NCBI GenBank assembly: GCA_024291935.2
Contig: CM044318.1
Location: 83,524,001 to 83,588,000, forward strand
Length of the DNA: 64,000 nucleotides
DNA from: Okapia johnstoni
Lineage: Eukaryota > Chordata > Mammalia > Artiodactyla > Giraffidae
Reading direction: 5' to 3'
Notes under the pieces: generated by a model
Database searches by the model: none
The model's input: only the letters and a program-made list of their open reading frames with translations
Told to the model about the DNA's origin: nothing
Shown here: piece after piece, positions 23,441 through 35,229 of the stretch
Layout: the number at the start of each line of letters is the position of its first letter
Position numbering within the stretch: the stretch's first letter is position 1
Position numbers and translations under genes: made by a program

Positions 23441-24033
23441 GTAGTAAAAATTACCATATACTTTTATGATCCTGTTGTTATAAATTATAAGATCATTTAA
23501 TATTTGATTTTCCCATGACAAATTTTTAGTAAACCTGTAACTTAAGATTTTATGGATTTTGACTCAATGCAGTGACATTAATAAAGAGAGTTAGGAAGTA
23601 CTTTGATTATAGATTTGACTCCACTGAATGCAAATTTGACAAGATGTCAGAACAAGTTATCACCGAGCATCTTAAACACCCATCATTAGTCTGTCAGCTT
23701 TCAGTGAGTTAGGGACTTTGTTTCTTTATTCCTATCAACAGGACCCAGTAATGCCAGAGAGCGACATCATCAGTAAGAAGGAATTTCTGTGTTAGAACAG
23801 CTAAGAGGATGAGCCCACTGCTCGTAATCTTAGAAAACATTGTAGGGACCAACCAGATCATGACTTCTCTCTCCCTGTGTTCTGAGGGCTTCCACGGAGA
23901 TCTTCTGTTGGTCCATCAGTGCTTGTTAGACCTCCTGCCTGACCCTCCTGGGGGTGTTACTCCTGAGCTTGAGTCTGGGTTGACAGCTTTCAGTTCTCAG
24001 TGATCATTTTGTTATGTAGATAGCTGTGGACAT

Positions 24034-24050
24034 TGGTGTGTGTGTGTGTG
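24034..24050 (+). repeat. GT microsatellite
   Basis: Short (GT) run of about eight units; a likely length-variable marker. Confidence 0.8.
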
Positions 24051-24136
24051 TTTTGCCATAATATATTCATGTTCTTTCCCATGTCCAGTTTCAGCCCAGT
24101 TAGTCTTACAGAATGAACTCACAGTAAATAGCTAGG

Positions 24137-24360
24137 TGGATGTTTGTATTGATGGATGGAAAGATGGAAATATGGGTGGATGGATGGATGTGTGGGTGGA
24201 TGGAGGGATGTGTGGGTAGATGGATGGATGGCTGGGTGGGTGGGTTGATGGATGGATGTGTGAATGGATGGATGGATGGATGTGTGGATGGATGGATGGA
24301 TGAGTGGATGAGTGGGTGGATAGATGGCTGTGTGGGTGGATGGCTGTGTGGTAGTTGGAT
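24137..24360 (+). repeat. GATG/GGAT-based minisatellite
   Basis: About 220 bp of imperfect gatggatg units with interspersed tgtgggtg variants forming a higher-order pattern (units of roughly 20-40 bp). The open frame across it, rich in W, M, D and G, is a by-product of the repeat. Confidence 0.93.
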
Positions 24361-26383
24361 AAATGAGGAAATTTCTTTACAACTTCTAGTTTTATATTTT
24401 AAAACTTTAGCAAGTCACTAGATCATCTTTCCAATTATATCCTCATAAAAAATTGAAAAATTATTAACTAGATAAAGAGGAACAGCTATGAGAATTAGAA
24501 TTAAGTTATGTCTCCATGTAAAGACTACTCATTCAAGAAACCCTGTGTCTAAACTCAAGCCAGTTCCCCCTCTTACCGTCTGAGCCACCAGACAAGCCCG
24601 GATGAAAGGAAACCGGGTGAGATTATGCTAAAGATGTGCAGTGTCTGTTGGATGATGAGAGGCAGATGCCACGTCAGGCAGCGAACCTCCAGCCAGAATC
24701 TCCCAGCCTCTGGCCCAGTCCTGAACTCTCCAGTAGCTTGCGTGACGCGTATAAAAAGAAGCTGGAGTGTGGAGATTCATCTCTGCCTCTGAAAGCGAGA
24801 GTCCCTTCCAAACCAAGCACAGTAAGGCTTGGTTCAATCTGAACCTCATCTCTAGTCATCCATGGTAGCCCTTTGGTTTTGCACCACATAAAACTCTGCC
24901 AAGGAACGTCATTTCTAAAGCTAGGAATTCCAGCTGGGTCACTGCACACCAGCTGTCCCACTTTGAATTCTAACGGCTTTCATTTGTAAGAAACGCAGAT
25001 TTTAGTAACAAGGCCATTTTGAAACCACAAAAATATTTCTTTTACACCAGGGAAATTAAAATGGGGTTGACAAGCTGCTTGGTCACCCTTGCTCTCTCTC
25101 ATCGTACGTAAACTTTTCTGTGGTATGTGAATGTATATGTGTGTGTAAAGTATCATTTATTTAATAATTACATTTATTGAGCACAGTTGGGTTTTTCACA
25201 AACGGTACAACGATGTTTCACAAACCAAATCAGTCGGCCCATCTCCATTATCTTTTTCACTGAGGTTTTGAATTTTCCAGTTAAATACACATAATCGCTC
25301 CCCATATCTTTTACATCATTACATTTTGCAATTTTTCCTAAATATGTTTTGATATTGCAGTAGATGTGAATTCATGCTGGTTAATCAGCACACTAAAGAA
25401 CGTTACTTGTATCTTTATGAAAGTTCTTCACCATGACTGATATAGTCTTGTTCGTGAAGTAAAAATCCTCAAATAGGATCTTCTATTCTGGTTAAGGCTA
25501 TTTTAAAAAAAAAAAAAAAAAAGGCAATAAAAACATCAGCCTTTAGCCTTCAGCAATGAAGTTATTTCATCTTAATGTTTAAGCGGAAGGTATAAAGCAT
25601 AACTCCTCTTGGTGTTTAAAATTTTTTAGGTGATTTTAAACTCCAAGGAAGTTGTATGACCTCTGAACTTTCTTAGTTATCTTATTGTAGTTACAGTTCA
25701 GAATCATGTGCAATTCTTCTACCCCTCAGAAAAGTCGAAATCTGGCCACACTCTGGTAAAAATGCCACAATGGAGTTTGTAACTCGAGGTTGTGGTTGGA
25801 CTACACAAGTCTCGTTTGAAGGTGGAAAACTTTGCAGTAGCCTGAAGGTTTCTCATTCTTACTTGACACCCCGGGACCTGGGGAGCCCTTCTGGCCCCGT
25901 GCTCTGCACCCTGCCCCTTGGAGCCCTGGGGTCCAGCCTGGGGCGCTCCTGGGGTGCCCAGAGCCCCTCTGGCTTCCGGAAGGTGGGGGGAGTGTGTGCT
26001 GTGAGAGCCAGCCTCTTAGGGAGCCCAGCGTGTTCCCCAGGCCTCTCCTCCCCGTTTCTGCAAGCCTGTCCCTTGGGCCTTTCCCCCTGCCCCAGTGGTT
26101 CCTGTCCATTTGTCATGCCCTCTACGTGGCCCCATGGCTGCTCCCATTGCTCCATATGTGGTTTTACCAACCCTGAATCCAGTGCCCCCCCCACTGGTGG
26201 GGTACTCCACCCCAACTGCAGTCCAGGCAGCCTGCAAGCTGCTGCTTTCTTGGCAGAATACCCCATCTTCTCATAAGACTGGGTCAGACATCACCTCCTG
26301 AGTCAAACCGATGAGCAAGCCCATCCCAATTTGCCCCAGGGAGCCTCCCCAGACCTCTTGTCCTGCCTCCTGCCCTTAGAAAG

Positions 26384-26594
26384 TGAAAGTGAAAGTCGCT
26401 CAGTCGTGTCTGACTCTTTACAACCCCATGGACTATAGCCTATCAGGCTCCTCTGTCCATGGGATGTTCCAGGCAAGAATACTGGAGTGGGTTGCCATTT
26501 CCTCCTCCACGGGATCTTTCCGACCTAGGGGTCAAACTTGTGTCCCCTGTGTTGGCAGGAGGATTTTTTACTGCTGAGCGAGCCGGGAAGCCCA
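26384..26594 (-). repeat. Bov-tA SINE
   Basis: Minus-strand element with tail gtgaaagtcgctcagtcgtg, body cccatggactatagcctatc and diverged head (gagcgagccgggaagccc). Confidence 0.92.
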
Positions 26595-27232
26595 TGCCTT
26601 GCGCATAGTAGGTCCCCACCAAAGGGTGAATTTTACTGAACTTTATATTCAGTGCCGTGGGTTTGTTGAGCATAAGTTCAGCAGTTTAGGTGTTAAATGA
26701 TCTCACCTTCACCTGGGGTGTCTCCCCTCCCTGCTGAGGCCTCTGTGCATCCTTCCTTGGCACCGTAAGTCCTCTGTCCCATCTACAAACACCGGCTGAG
26801 CCCTGACTTATGTGGGATCCACATGCCTTCTGCTGTTGATTAAAACCCTGAGCAGCACAGGAGCCAGGCCAGCGCCTGGGGAAGCCCCACCTGAGGCAGC
26901 CACACATCACCCAGCACCTCATTCATCTGGAAGGTTCCAAGGTTTCATCGGCAAGCTGACAGTTTCAGGACATTCTGGGCTTCTCTTCTGTGTGAATCTC
27001 AACCGGCTTTGCCTTCCTCGTGTGTTTTCTCATCTTGAGGCCCCTGCACAGAGGTTCTGTCCACAATTCCAAGCCTGAAAGTCTGACAACAGCAGCTCCA
27101 GCAGTCCCCAGAATCCTGGCTGGAATGCTGCACTGAATTCAGGGCTTCCTGTGCTGTCTGAGTCCAGGGGAGGGAAAAGTCGCAGGGGCCGGGCCCTCCC
27201 CAGGCACCACTCACGCTTTGCTTTTGCCTCAG

Positions 27233-27352
27233 TGGTCGGAGGACGTGTGTGCAGCCCACCTCACCCAACGGGATGGGTACCAGGCGACGACCCAGGGGCA
27301 GCTGAAGGAGCGGCTCTACCAGGAGATCATCCATTACTTCGACAAAGGCAAG
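27233..27352 (+). CDS. DOCK1: DOCK1 exon 6 of window (about residues 1249-1288)
   Basis: 120 bases, 40 whole codons, WSEDVCAAHLTQRDGYQATT QGQLKERLYQEIIHYFDKGK. Acceptor tttgcctcag; donor GGCAAG|gtaaaa. It is part of DHR-2 lobe A. Phase 0 at both ends, so skipping would keep the frame. The donor is unusual: +3 to +21 are all A (19 A), with A instead of the usual G at +5. Confidence 0.94.
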
Positions 27353-27354
27353 GT

Positions 27355-27373
27355 AAAAAAAAAAAAAAAAAAA
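27355..27373 (+). repeat. (A)19 mononucleotide run at a splice donor
   Basis: Nineteen consecutive A directly follow the GT of the exon 6 donor. It is likely length-variable between individuals. Confidence 0.9.
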
Positions 27374-27646
27374 TGCAGCTTTTCTCTTGTTTTCTTTTTT
27401 CTGTGCACCTTCCTGCCATGTTGTAAACACATTTTTTTTAAACACACGGCATTTGTGGAACCAGAAATTTGTTGCAGATTGTGTATCTGAAGGCTTTATG
27501 CATGGCCTTCCAGCTGGTGCTTCTAAGTAGAAATCCTACCAAAGAAAAAAAAATTAATCACCCTTTTGTAGATGCTCTACTGAAAGTCATGACTGAGCAT
27601 AAGGATTTTTATAGTCCTTGCAGAGGACGCTGATTTGGGGAAATTT

Positions 27647-27815
27647 GGGCTTCCCAGGTGGCGCTACTGGGTAAAGAGCCCAGGGCACGTGGCAACTCAC
27701 TCACTTCTGTATTCTTGCCTGGAGAATCCCATGGACAGAAGAGCCTGGTGGGCTAATGATACACAGGGTCACAAAGAGTCGGACACGACGGAAGCGACTG
27801 AGTACACAGGCACTG
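27647..27815 (+). repeat. Bov-tA SINE with internal deletion
   Basis: Head gggcttcccaggtggcgcta is followed directly by the gcaactcactcacttctgta part of the body. About 60 bp covering the B-box region are missing. It ends gacacgacggaagcgactga. Confidence 0.88.
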
Positions 27816-28067
27816 GCTATGTTAGAGCTAATGCAGTCCTTTGACAGTTTGAGTTCTTCTGTTGTCACTGAAACATTAATCCCGTGGCAAGACCAATGCA
27901 GCTCTTGTTGATGGCCTCTCCATTAATTGGCTCAAACAAAATAATTTAACTGTTGATCTCTACTAAAAGGAAACCTGCCATCATTTTAATCAGCCAGCAA
28001 TAGATCTCATCACTGTAGGTCATGTGATTCAAATGACTAGTAACTATTTTTAAAAAGGTGGGAGGCT

Positions 28068-28175
28068 CCTTAGGTCTTCCTGGCACTTTCAATGCAGGGA
28101 CTGCAAGTTCAAGCCCTGGTTGGGGAACTAAGATCCCACGTGCTACAGCCAAGAAATTAATTAATTAATTAGCAG
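28068..28175 (+). repeat. CHR-type SINE fragment
   Basis: Contains aagccctggttggggaacta and agatcccacgtgctacagcc, followed by a short ttaattaa-type tail. Confidence 0.75.
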
Positions 28176-28229
28176 ACACTTTAAGGGAGAAAAAAAAGGC
28201 TGGGGATGGGGGGTGCCTTCAGTTCAAAA

Positions 28230-28892
28230 GTTTTGTTTTTTTTTTTAATTTATTTTTATTGAAGGATAATTGCTTTATAGAATTTTGTTGTTTTCTGTCA
28301 AACCTCAGCATGAATCAGCCATAGGTATATATACATCCCCTCCCTTTTGAAGCTCCCTCCCATCTCCCTCCCCATCCCACCCCTCTAGATTGATATAGAG
28401 CCCCTGTTTGAGTTTCCTGGGCCCTAGAGCAAATTCCCATTGGCTATCTATTTTACATATAGTAGTGTAAGTTTCCACATTACTCTCTCCATACATCTCA
28501 CCCTCTCCTCCCCTCTTCCCATGTTCATAAGTCTATTCTCTATGTCTGTTTCTCCACTGCTGTCTTGTAGATAAATTCTTCAATACCATTTTTCTAGATT
28601 CCATATATATGCGTTAGAATACGGTATTTATCTTTCTCTTTCTGACGCACTTCACTCTATATAATAGATTCTAGGTTCATCTACCTCATCAGAACTGACC
28701 CAAATGCATTCCTTTTTATGGCAGAGTAATATTCCCTTGTGTATATGTACCACAGCTTTTTTATCCATTCATCTGTCGATGGACACCTAGGTTGCTTCCA
28801 TGTTCTAGCTATTGTAAATAGTGCTGCAATGAACAATGGTATACATGTGTTCTTTTTTCTTTTTTTTTTTTTTTTTTCATTCTTTGACTAAA

Positions 28893-28930
<38 letters not shown>

Positions 28931-29030
28931 TTGGGGGCTAATTACTTTACAATATTGTAGTAGTTTTTGCTATACATCGACATGAATCATGTGTTCTTTT
29001 TTCAATTTTCGTTTCCTCGGGGTATAAAAT
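28230..29030 (-). mobile_element. L1 3' end (ORF2 terminus and 3' UTR), interrupted
   Basis: Minus-strand L1. The 3' UTR starts from the T-rich left end (tttttattgaaggataattg) and the ORF2-end region (ttcctttttatggcagagta, gctattgtaaatagtgctgc) continues to 28859. It is interrupted by a younger L1 insertion at 28860-28987 and resumes to about 29030. Confidence 0.88.
28860..28987 (-). mobile_element. Very short L1 insertion with two poly(A) tracts and target-site duplication
   Basis: Flanked by a perfect 16-bp direct repeat catgtgttcttttttc (28844-28859 and 28988-29003). Read on the minus strand it has 59 nt of L1 3' UTR (28987-28929), 34 A (28928-28895), a 17-nt unique segment (28894-28878) and a second run of 18 A (28877-28860). 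The unique segment between two poly(A) tracts looks like a 3' transduction. Confidence 0.8.
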
Positions 29031-29087
29031 CTTCCCCAAAGCAACTTCTAAGTTGATTCTGTGCCCTCATCAGGACTCTTAACTCAT

Positions 29088-29288
29088 CTTAGTGGCTGAG
29101 TCATGTCCGATTCTTCTCAACTCCATGGACTGTAGCCCGCCAGGCTCCTCCATCCATGGGATGTCCCAGGCAAGAATACTGGATGGATTGCCATTTCCTT
29201 TTCCAGGGGATCTTCCCAGCCCAGGGATTGAACCCAGGTCTCCTGCATTGCAGGCAGATTCTTTACCATCTGAGCCACCAGAGAAACC
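29088..29288 (-). repeat. Bov-tA SINE
   Basis: Minus-strand copy; body ctccatggactgtagcccgc and head gattgaacccaggtctcctg are clear. Confidence 0.92.
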
Positions 29289-29371
29289 CCTTTAACTCAT
29301 CTTAAATACCTGCTTTTTTTTTTTTAACACTTTGAGACAAGTGAACAGGGAATTCCATGAAAGTACTTACA

Positions 29372-29815
29372 TTCATTTCTTAGGACTGCGGTAACATAGT
29401 CCTGCCCGCTGAGCACCTTTAAACCTCAGGACTCTATTCTCTTGCTGTTCTGGAAGCTGCAGAGCTGCAGTTGGGTGTTGGCAGAGCCGTGCTCTCCAAG
29501 AGAGGACAGTGCAAGGGGTGCATCTGCTCCCGCGTCCCTCCTGGTTTCTGGCAATGCCGGCAGTCCTTGGCTCGCAGACGCATCACTCAATTGCTGGCTC
29601 CTTGTTCATGGGGAGTTTCCCTGCGTGTGTCCGTGTGTTCTTCTAAGAACATTGGTTTGGATTTAAGGCCCATGTGACCCAGTGTGACTGCATCTCAATT
29701 TGATTCCATCCAGAGACCCTTCTTCCGTGTGAGATCAGGTTCACAGGCCCCAGGGGCTGAGACTCAGCATGCCCTTTGAGGGGACACAATTCTACCCCCA
29801 GCAGCACCTGTGTCA
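29372..29815 (-). repeat. Probable MaLR-type LTR, minus strand
   Basis: Blocks such as tgttctggaagctgcagagc, ctcccgcgtccctcctgg and ttgaggggacacaattctac follow, in reverse orientation, an ancient mammalian MaLR-like LTR. It is diverged and has no coding content. The subfamily is not assigned. Confidence 0.5.
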
Positions 29816-30552
29816 GAAAAGGATGACGGCTGCTTTTTCTGTGGCTGTCAACATAAACCAAACCCTTTTAAAACGATCACATGTGTTTTACTTGTTCCCC
29901 TCTGTCCTTGATATGGGATGGAAATAAAAATATTCAAAATAGCATGGGGATTGACCAGAGGCCACTTGGAAATGTTCGGTGAATTATACTTGGTCCTGTA
30001 GAGGAGCAGAATATATTTCTTTGTAGAAATGAGATGGTTTCACAGTTAAAGCCAATTATTAAAATTTTATTAGCTTAGTCAGAGGAATTCAGTTTCTCGA
30101 CAAACTGCTAAAAAAAAGTGGATCCATTCATTTCCCTGATGGCTTTCTGGCTTAAAGTGTCCTGGAGAAGGAGGGTGGTCAGGTGCTCTGGAATGGGCAG
30201 AACAGCAGGCGGGACCCTGGAGAGGCCCAGGAAGCCTGAGGGCCAGAGGCCACTGGGGCTGAAGGAAGGTGCGACTCTGCTGATGGTCCCTCAGGGCTCT
30301 CACATCCTCTGACAGCACTGATGTCTTTGATCGCATCTCAGCTCTCCCCCTTCCCTCACTCTGCATCTTCTGGCCACACCACCGCTTCTGGGGCCTCATC
30401 CACTGCAGCCTTTCCTGCCTCTGCCCAGCAGGCCTCTGCTGCCCCTGCCTTTGGTCATCTCGTCCCATCTCAGCTTAGTGTCACCTCTGCTCCAGTGCCC
30501 ATAATGTCCCCTTCTTTTCCTGTATAGCACTCACTATGATTTGCAATGATAG

Positions 30553-30862
30553 ATGGGATACCAGCCAATCCTAAGGGAAATCAACCCTGAATATTCGTTA
30601 GGACTGTGGCTGAAGCTGAGGCTCCATACTTTGGCCACCTGATGTGAAGAGCCAACTCATTGGAAAAGACGCTGATGCTGGGAAAGATTGAGGGTGGGAG
30701 GAGAAGGGGGCGACAGAGGATAAGATGGTTGGCGTCACTGACTTGGTGGACACGAATCTGAGCAAACTACCGGAGACAGTGAATTACAGGGAAGCCTGGC
30801 ATGCTACAGTCCATGGGGTCATAAAGAGTCTGACAGGACCTAGCAGCTGAACAACAATAATT
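30553..30862 (+). repeat. BovB LINE 3' end
   Basis: Sense copy from about ccagccaatcctaagggaaa through gatgctgggaaagattgagg to the cagctgaacaacaataatt end. It is 5'-truncated, with small deletions. Confidence 0.88.
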
Positions 30863-30884
30863 TGCACATATATTTCTTTAGCGA

Positions 30885-31050
30885 GTCTCCCAATAGACCA
30901 TGAGCTCTATAAAGACAGAGACCACGCATGATTAATCCTGCACATTAATCTAACTTTCAGACTGAGCCGGGCATTTAATGCAGGGGCATTTGTTAGATGG
31001 ACAAAGAAATCAATGAGAGAATGAATGAATGAACAAATGAGTGAATACTC
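30885..31050 (+). repeat. Probable L2/MIR-type 3' end
   Basis: The order gaccatgagctctataaaga, cagagaccacgcatg and gaatgaatgaatgaacaaat is the usual 3' end of old mammalian L2/MIR repeats. Boundaries are approximate. Confidence 0.5.
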
Positions 31051-31177
31051 AGCATTTGAGGATGATTTCTGGCAGATGAGAGATGGTCATGGACAGTAAG
31101 ACAGTTGGCCTTCAGTAAATAACACATTGAGGAACCAAGTGAGTTTGCTTTTGTTTTAAGCCAGTGTAGCTTCATAT

Positions 31178-31396
31178 TGGGGGCTTTTCTGGGAGCTCAA
31201 CTGGTAAAGAATCTGCCTGCAATGCAGGAGACCCTGGTTCAATCCCTGGGTCAGAAAGATCCTCTGGAGGAGGACAGAGCAACCTGCTCCGTTATTCTTA
31301 CCTGGAGAATCCACATGGACAGAGGAGCCTGGCGGGCTACAGTCCATAGTGTTGCAAAGAGTCGGACACAACTGAGGGACTAAGCACAGCAGAGCA
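31178..31396 (+). repeat. Bov-tA SINE
   Basis: Head ggcttttctgggagctcaac, body cctggttcaatccctgggtc, end gtcggacacaactgagggac. Confidence 0.92.
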
Positions 31397-31589
31397 CAAA
31401 GCAGTTCCCCCGTGCCAAGCATTGTGTCAGATGCTTCCCAGGCATTATGAGTCTCCATGGCAACTCAGGAAGGAAGGTACCGCTGTACTTCCAATTGAAT
31501 ATGATGTTTAACATTATTGTTAATAACAATATCAATAAAATTATGTAATAGACCCACAGCCATAGGAAACAGACTTATGGGCTACCAAA

Positions 31590-31665
31590 AGGGGACGGGT
31601 GGGCTACCATCCACGGGGTCGCAAAGAGGCGGACACGACTGAGCGACCAAGCACAGCACAGCCCA
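31590..31665 (+). repeat. Short Bov-A 3' end fragment
   Basis: Only the terminal ~75 bp (gggctaccatccacggggtc to gcgaccaagcacagc) are present. Confidence 0.8.
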
Positions 31666-32565
31666 GCCTCATGTGGGGGAAAAATGAACAGGTTCAGTTG
31701 AGAACAGCAGCTCTGAACCCGGACCCTCAGGAGACCTTTCAGGTTGACACGCCTTGGGGGGTAGATGAGACTGACATCAAGTGGGTCAAGGTCAGGGACA
31801 CTGCTCGACATCCTGGAAGGCAGGCAGCTCCCTGGGTGCAGAATCACCCAGCCCAGAATGTCCGTAGTGCCCAGGCTGAGAAATCCTGGTTTTGGAAAAA
31901 GCCGGTTCAAGTGATAAAGCATTCTTGGCCAAAAGACAGGGTCTGAAGGAATGTCCTCACATGCTTCTGTGTTTTGGAGGAGCCGGAAAGATGGTGCTGG
32001 TAAAGCAAGCATTTGGCTTACCTGGAGTCAGGAAGGTTAACTTGATTCAACTTGTCCATCAAAGTTTAGGAGAATTGTCTTCACGGCAGCTGTTAGGGTT
32101 GTGTTGGCAAAAGAGATTGAAAAGTCATTTTTGAATACCCATAACTTCTCCAGGAGAATATTAAAAAAAAACAAAAAAACAGCTTACTCATCCATGTGAA
32201 GCTAACATGAGGGTGAGTGCAGGTGAGGGAGAAGATTTCATCAAACAAAATTTGAAGTACCTGGATGATGAGCTCCGAAGCAAAAAAATAAAATCATTTT
32301 AGCATCAACAAGCATTCAATTTCCTGAGAACAAAAGAATGGGAGGAAGTAATAATCATCCATCTTCTCTATCAGTTGGGATGGGCTGGAATCGGCTGGGG
32401 TCTCAACCTCTTGATGTCTCAGGGATGCTACACAACCCAGGTGGTTCACTCCTGCTGCCTGTCCGTCCTCACTTCTGGGGACCCAGGTGAGCGCAGCCTC
32501 AAAGGGACGGTGAGTCTCTGCCTGGCTCCTTACACGCTTAGCTCAGAAAAGACCCATGCACAGTG

Positions 32566-32727
32566 CTCTTGTGTTTTTTGGATTTTTTTGGCTGTGCCAG
32601 GTCTTAGTTGCCACATGTGAACTTAGTTGCACTGGGTGGGATCTAGTCCCCTGAACAGGGATCCAACCTGGGCCCCCTGCATTAGGAGCGCAGAGTCTTA
32701 GCCACTGGGCCACCAGGGAAGTCCTAG
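32566..32727 (-). repeat. CHR-type SINE
   Basis: Minus-strand copy; ends gccaccagggaagtcct, with gtgccaggtcttagttgcca on the 3' side. Confidence 0.82.
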
Positions 32728-33420
32728 TACTCATGCCGTTGGCTAAAGCAAATCACGCGGCCACCGTGAGCCTCGGTGGGTGGGGAAGTGCCCAGAGGGA
32801 AGGGCAATGTAGCAGCACCTACATGTACCAGGTAAAGCGGGTAGACTACAGGACATTTAATCAGATAGGTGAGCTGGGGTTCTAACCAAGGGCTCTCAAG
32901 GCACAGGGAAATTACCTAAGTATATGTATGTTCTAGAAAAGGCAGCATTTACTCTAATCCTTCAGTTGCACACTTCCCGCAACTGGACATGTAAAAACAG
33001 AGCAATCTACAGAACTTGGCATTGGGCCTTGATCCCAGTTCCTCCGTAATGGAATTTCTTTCTTGGTTTAGGGAGGGGTTGGGAACAGCATGTCCCGGCC
33101 AGGCGGTGCTGGAGAAGGAGCACCAGAGAACGGGTGGCCACGATGCCCGAAATCCCGGCAGGCGAGAAGTCTGGGCAACAGGAGGTCACAGCAGAAGATA
33201 AAGTTCAGCATTTCATGCCAGACACATTCATTTAGGAAATAAGAGCAAGACATGGTCTTATTATACCTGCCAGCTGTGGGTATGTGTGGTGATTGGAGAA
33301 ATAACACCCTCCGTGACTTTTCTGGAATAAGACAGTGGCTGAGGTCATGGCTACAGATTAAGAACTTGACATCGGGAAGGACTGGATGCCCACGTTTCTG
33401 TTTGCACAGCTAGACTGAAA

Positions 33421-33930
33421 TTCTTTTTTTAAAAAAACATTTTTATTGAAATACAGATAATTTGCAACGCTGAGTTAGTTTCAGGTATACAGCAAAGCGA
33501 TTCAGTTACACACACACACACGTATATTCTTTTTTAGATTCTTTCACATTTTAGGCTATTATAGATAGTAGAGCTGCCTGTGCTATACAGTAGGCTTTGT
33601 TGGTTATCTATTTGATGTATAGTAGTGTGTATATGTCAATCCCAAACTCCTAATTTATCTGTTATCAACCCCCTCTCTCCCCTTTGGTAAACGTAAGTTT
33701 GTTTTCTATGTCTGTGAGTCTGTTTCTGTTGTGTAAATAAGTTCATTTGTAACATATCAGTGATGTCATATGACATTTGTCTTTATCTGACTTCACTTAG
33801 TATGACCATCTCTGGGACCATCCGTGTTGCTGCAGAGGGCGGTATTTCATTCTGTTTTATGGCTGAGCACTATTCCATTGTGTTTACATGCCACATCTTC
33901 CTTATCCATTTTATCTGCCGATTCTTGGGG
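33421..33930 (-). mobile_element. L1 3' end (ORF2 terminus and 3' UTR)
   Basis: Minus-strand L1: T-rich start, ttgaaatacagataatttgc, an AC microsatellite at about 33510, ctgtgctatacagtaggctt, then ORF2-end sequence that translates on the minus strand to DKMDKEDVACKHNGIVLSHK. Confidence 0.85.
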
Positions 33931-34182
33931 GGAAATTATCTCAAAATGGGTGATAGGTGGCAAGTGATTCAACCCACGGAAACTGGAAGGAAGGGACCCT
34001 CCTGGCAGGGGCGCCCCAGGGAGCCAGCTCCCATATGATGGGGGACGCTGACCTGAGCTGTCAGCTATGAGAGTCATGGGCCCCAAGCAGCCATCAGCAC
34101 CTGAAATATGGCTAGTCCAGCCTGAGAAGTGTGCTCAGTGTACAACATGCGCTGGATTCCAAGGCTCAGCATGAGAAAAGGA

Positions 34183-34745
34183 TGCTGTTATGTGCTGAAT
34201 TGTGTCCCCTGGAAATTCATGTGTGGGAGCCCGGACCTTACCACCTCAGAATGTGACTGTGTTGGAGGTGGGTTCTGATCCAGGGTGGCCAGTCTCCTTA
34301 TAGAAGAGGGCATCTGGACCCAGGCACATGCAGCAAGGATTCTGTGAGGACACGGGTGAGGATTTGCCTTGCAAGCCGAGGAGAGAGGCCTCAGAGGAAA
34401 CCATCCTTCTGACAACTTGATTTTGGTTTCTAGCCTCCAGAACAGTAAGGAAATAAATGTGTTTAAGGCAGCCGATCTTTGTTGTGCGAGTGTATGTGTA
34501 TATGAGTGTGTGCTAAGTCGTGTCCTACTCTTTGCTGCAAACCTATGGACTGCAGCCCGCCAGGCTTTTCTGTCCATTGGATTCTCCAGGGAAGAATACT
34601 GGAGTGGGTTGCTATTTCCTACTCCAAGGGATCTTTCCGACCCAGGGATTGAATCCACATCTCTTACATCTTCTGCATTCGTAGGCGGGTGCTTTACCAC
34701 ACACGCCACCTGAGTACTTTGTTATGGCAGCAGCCTATCAAATAT
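34183..34745 (+). repeat. Probable MaLR-type LTR, split by a SINE
   Basis: Starts tgttatgtgctgaattgtgt and continues through ctagcctccagaacagtaag and aataaatgtgtttaaggcag. The Bov-tA SINE at 34503-34712 splits it, and actttgttatggcagcagcc follows on the right. The order matches an ERVL-MaLR LTR of the MLT1/MST kind. No coding part is present. Confidence 0.65.
34503..34712 (-). repeat. Bov-tA SINE inserted in an LTR
   Basis: Minus-strand SINE with tail gtgtgctaagtcgtgtccta and head (ttaccacacacgccacctg). The LTR resumes right after it. Confidence 0.9.
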
Positions 34746-35229
34746 CCCATGAATTTTGTGTTTTTGATTACGTGTTGAAATGACAATATTCCAGATATAG
34801 TGAATATTACTAAAATGAAGGACACTTTTTAAAATGTGGCTACTAGAAAATCTAAAATTGCACATGTGTCTTGGCCAATGTTTCCGTTGGATGGTGCTGC
34901 TCTGGACCAGACTTTGCTCCTGTTGAGGACGGTTTCCACTAGTGCGTTTACCCACCGACTGGCGGGAAATTGACACTTGCCTGCCCCTCCGTTTGGGGCC
35001 CTCACTGGCAGCGGCGTTGCTTACGTGCCTGTTGGGATATATTCCTTACCCTAATGAATATTTGAAAAACTGAAATAAATCTAAACAAAATAGACTCTGA
35101 CTTCACTGCTGATTGAAGACCCACATTTGAATTTTCTCCTGCATTATACTGAAATCACAAGAATTTCTTTGGTTTGATTTTACACCTGTTTTAAGTTAGG
35201 GGAAAAAATTGCAATTCTGGTTTAAAACC

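Larger units (their letters stand above)
23441..27232 (+). other. DOCK1: Intron between exons 5 and 6 (3.8 kb)
   Basis: Phase-0 GT-AG intron. It contains a GT run, a GATG-based minisatellite, an 18-base A run at 25505-25522 and one Bov-tA SINE. The G+C-rich part 25860-26350 carries several open frames on both strands, but no repeat or gene match is recognised there. Confidence 0.85.

Noticed and set aside
24140..24421. W/M/D/G-rich repeat protein of 93 codons
   Set aside because: It is a translation of the GATG minisatellite.
25770..26276. 168-codon + strand frame with overlapping minus-strand frames
   Set aside because: G+C-rich intron sequence, no motif, and equally long frames on the opposite strand.
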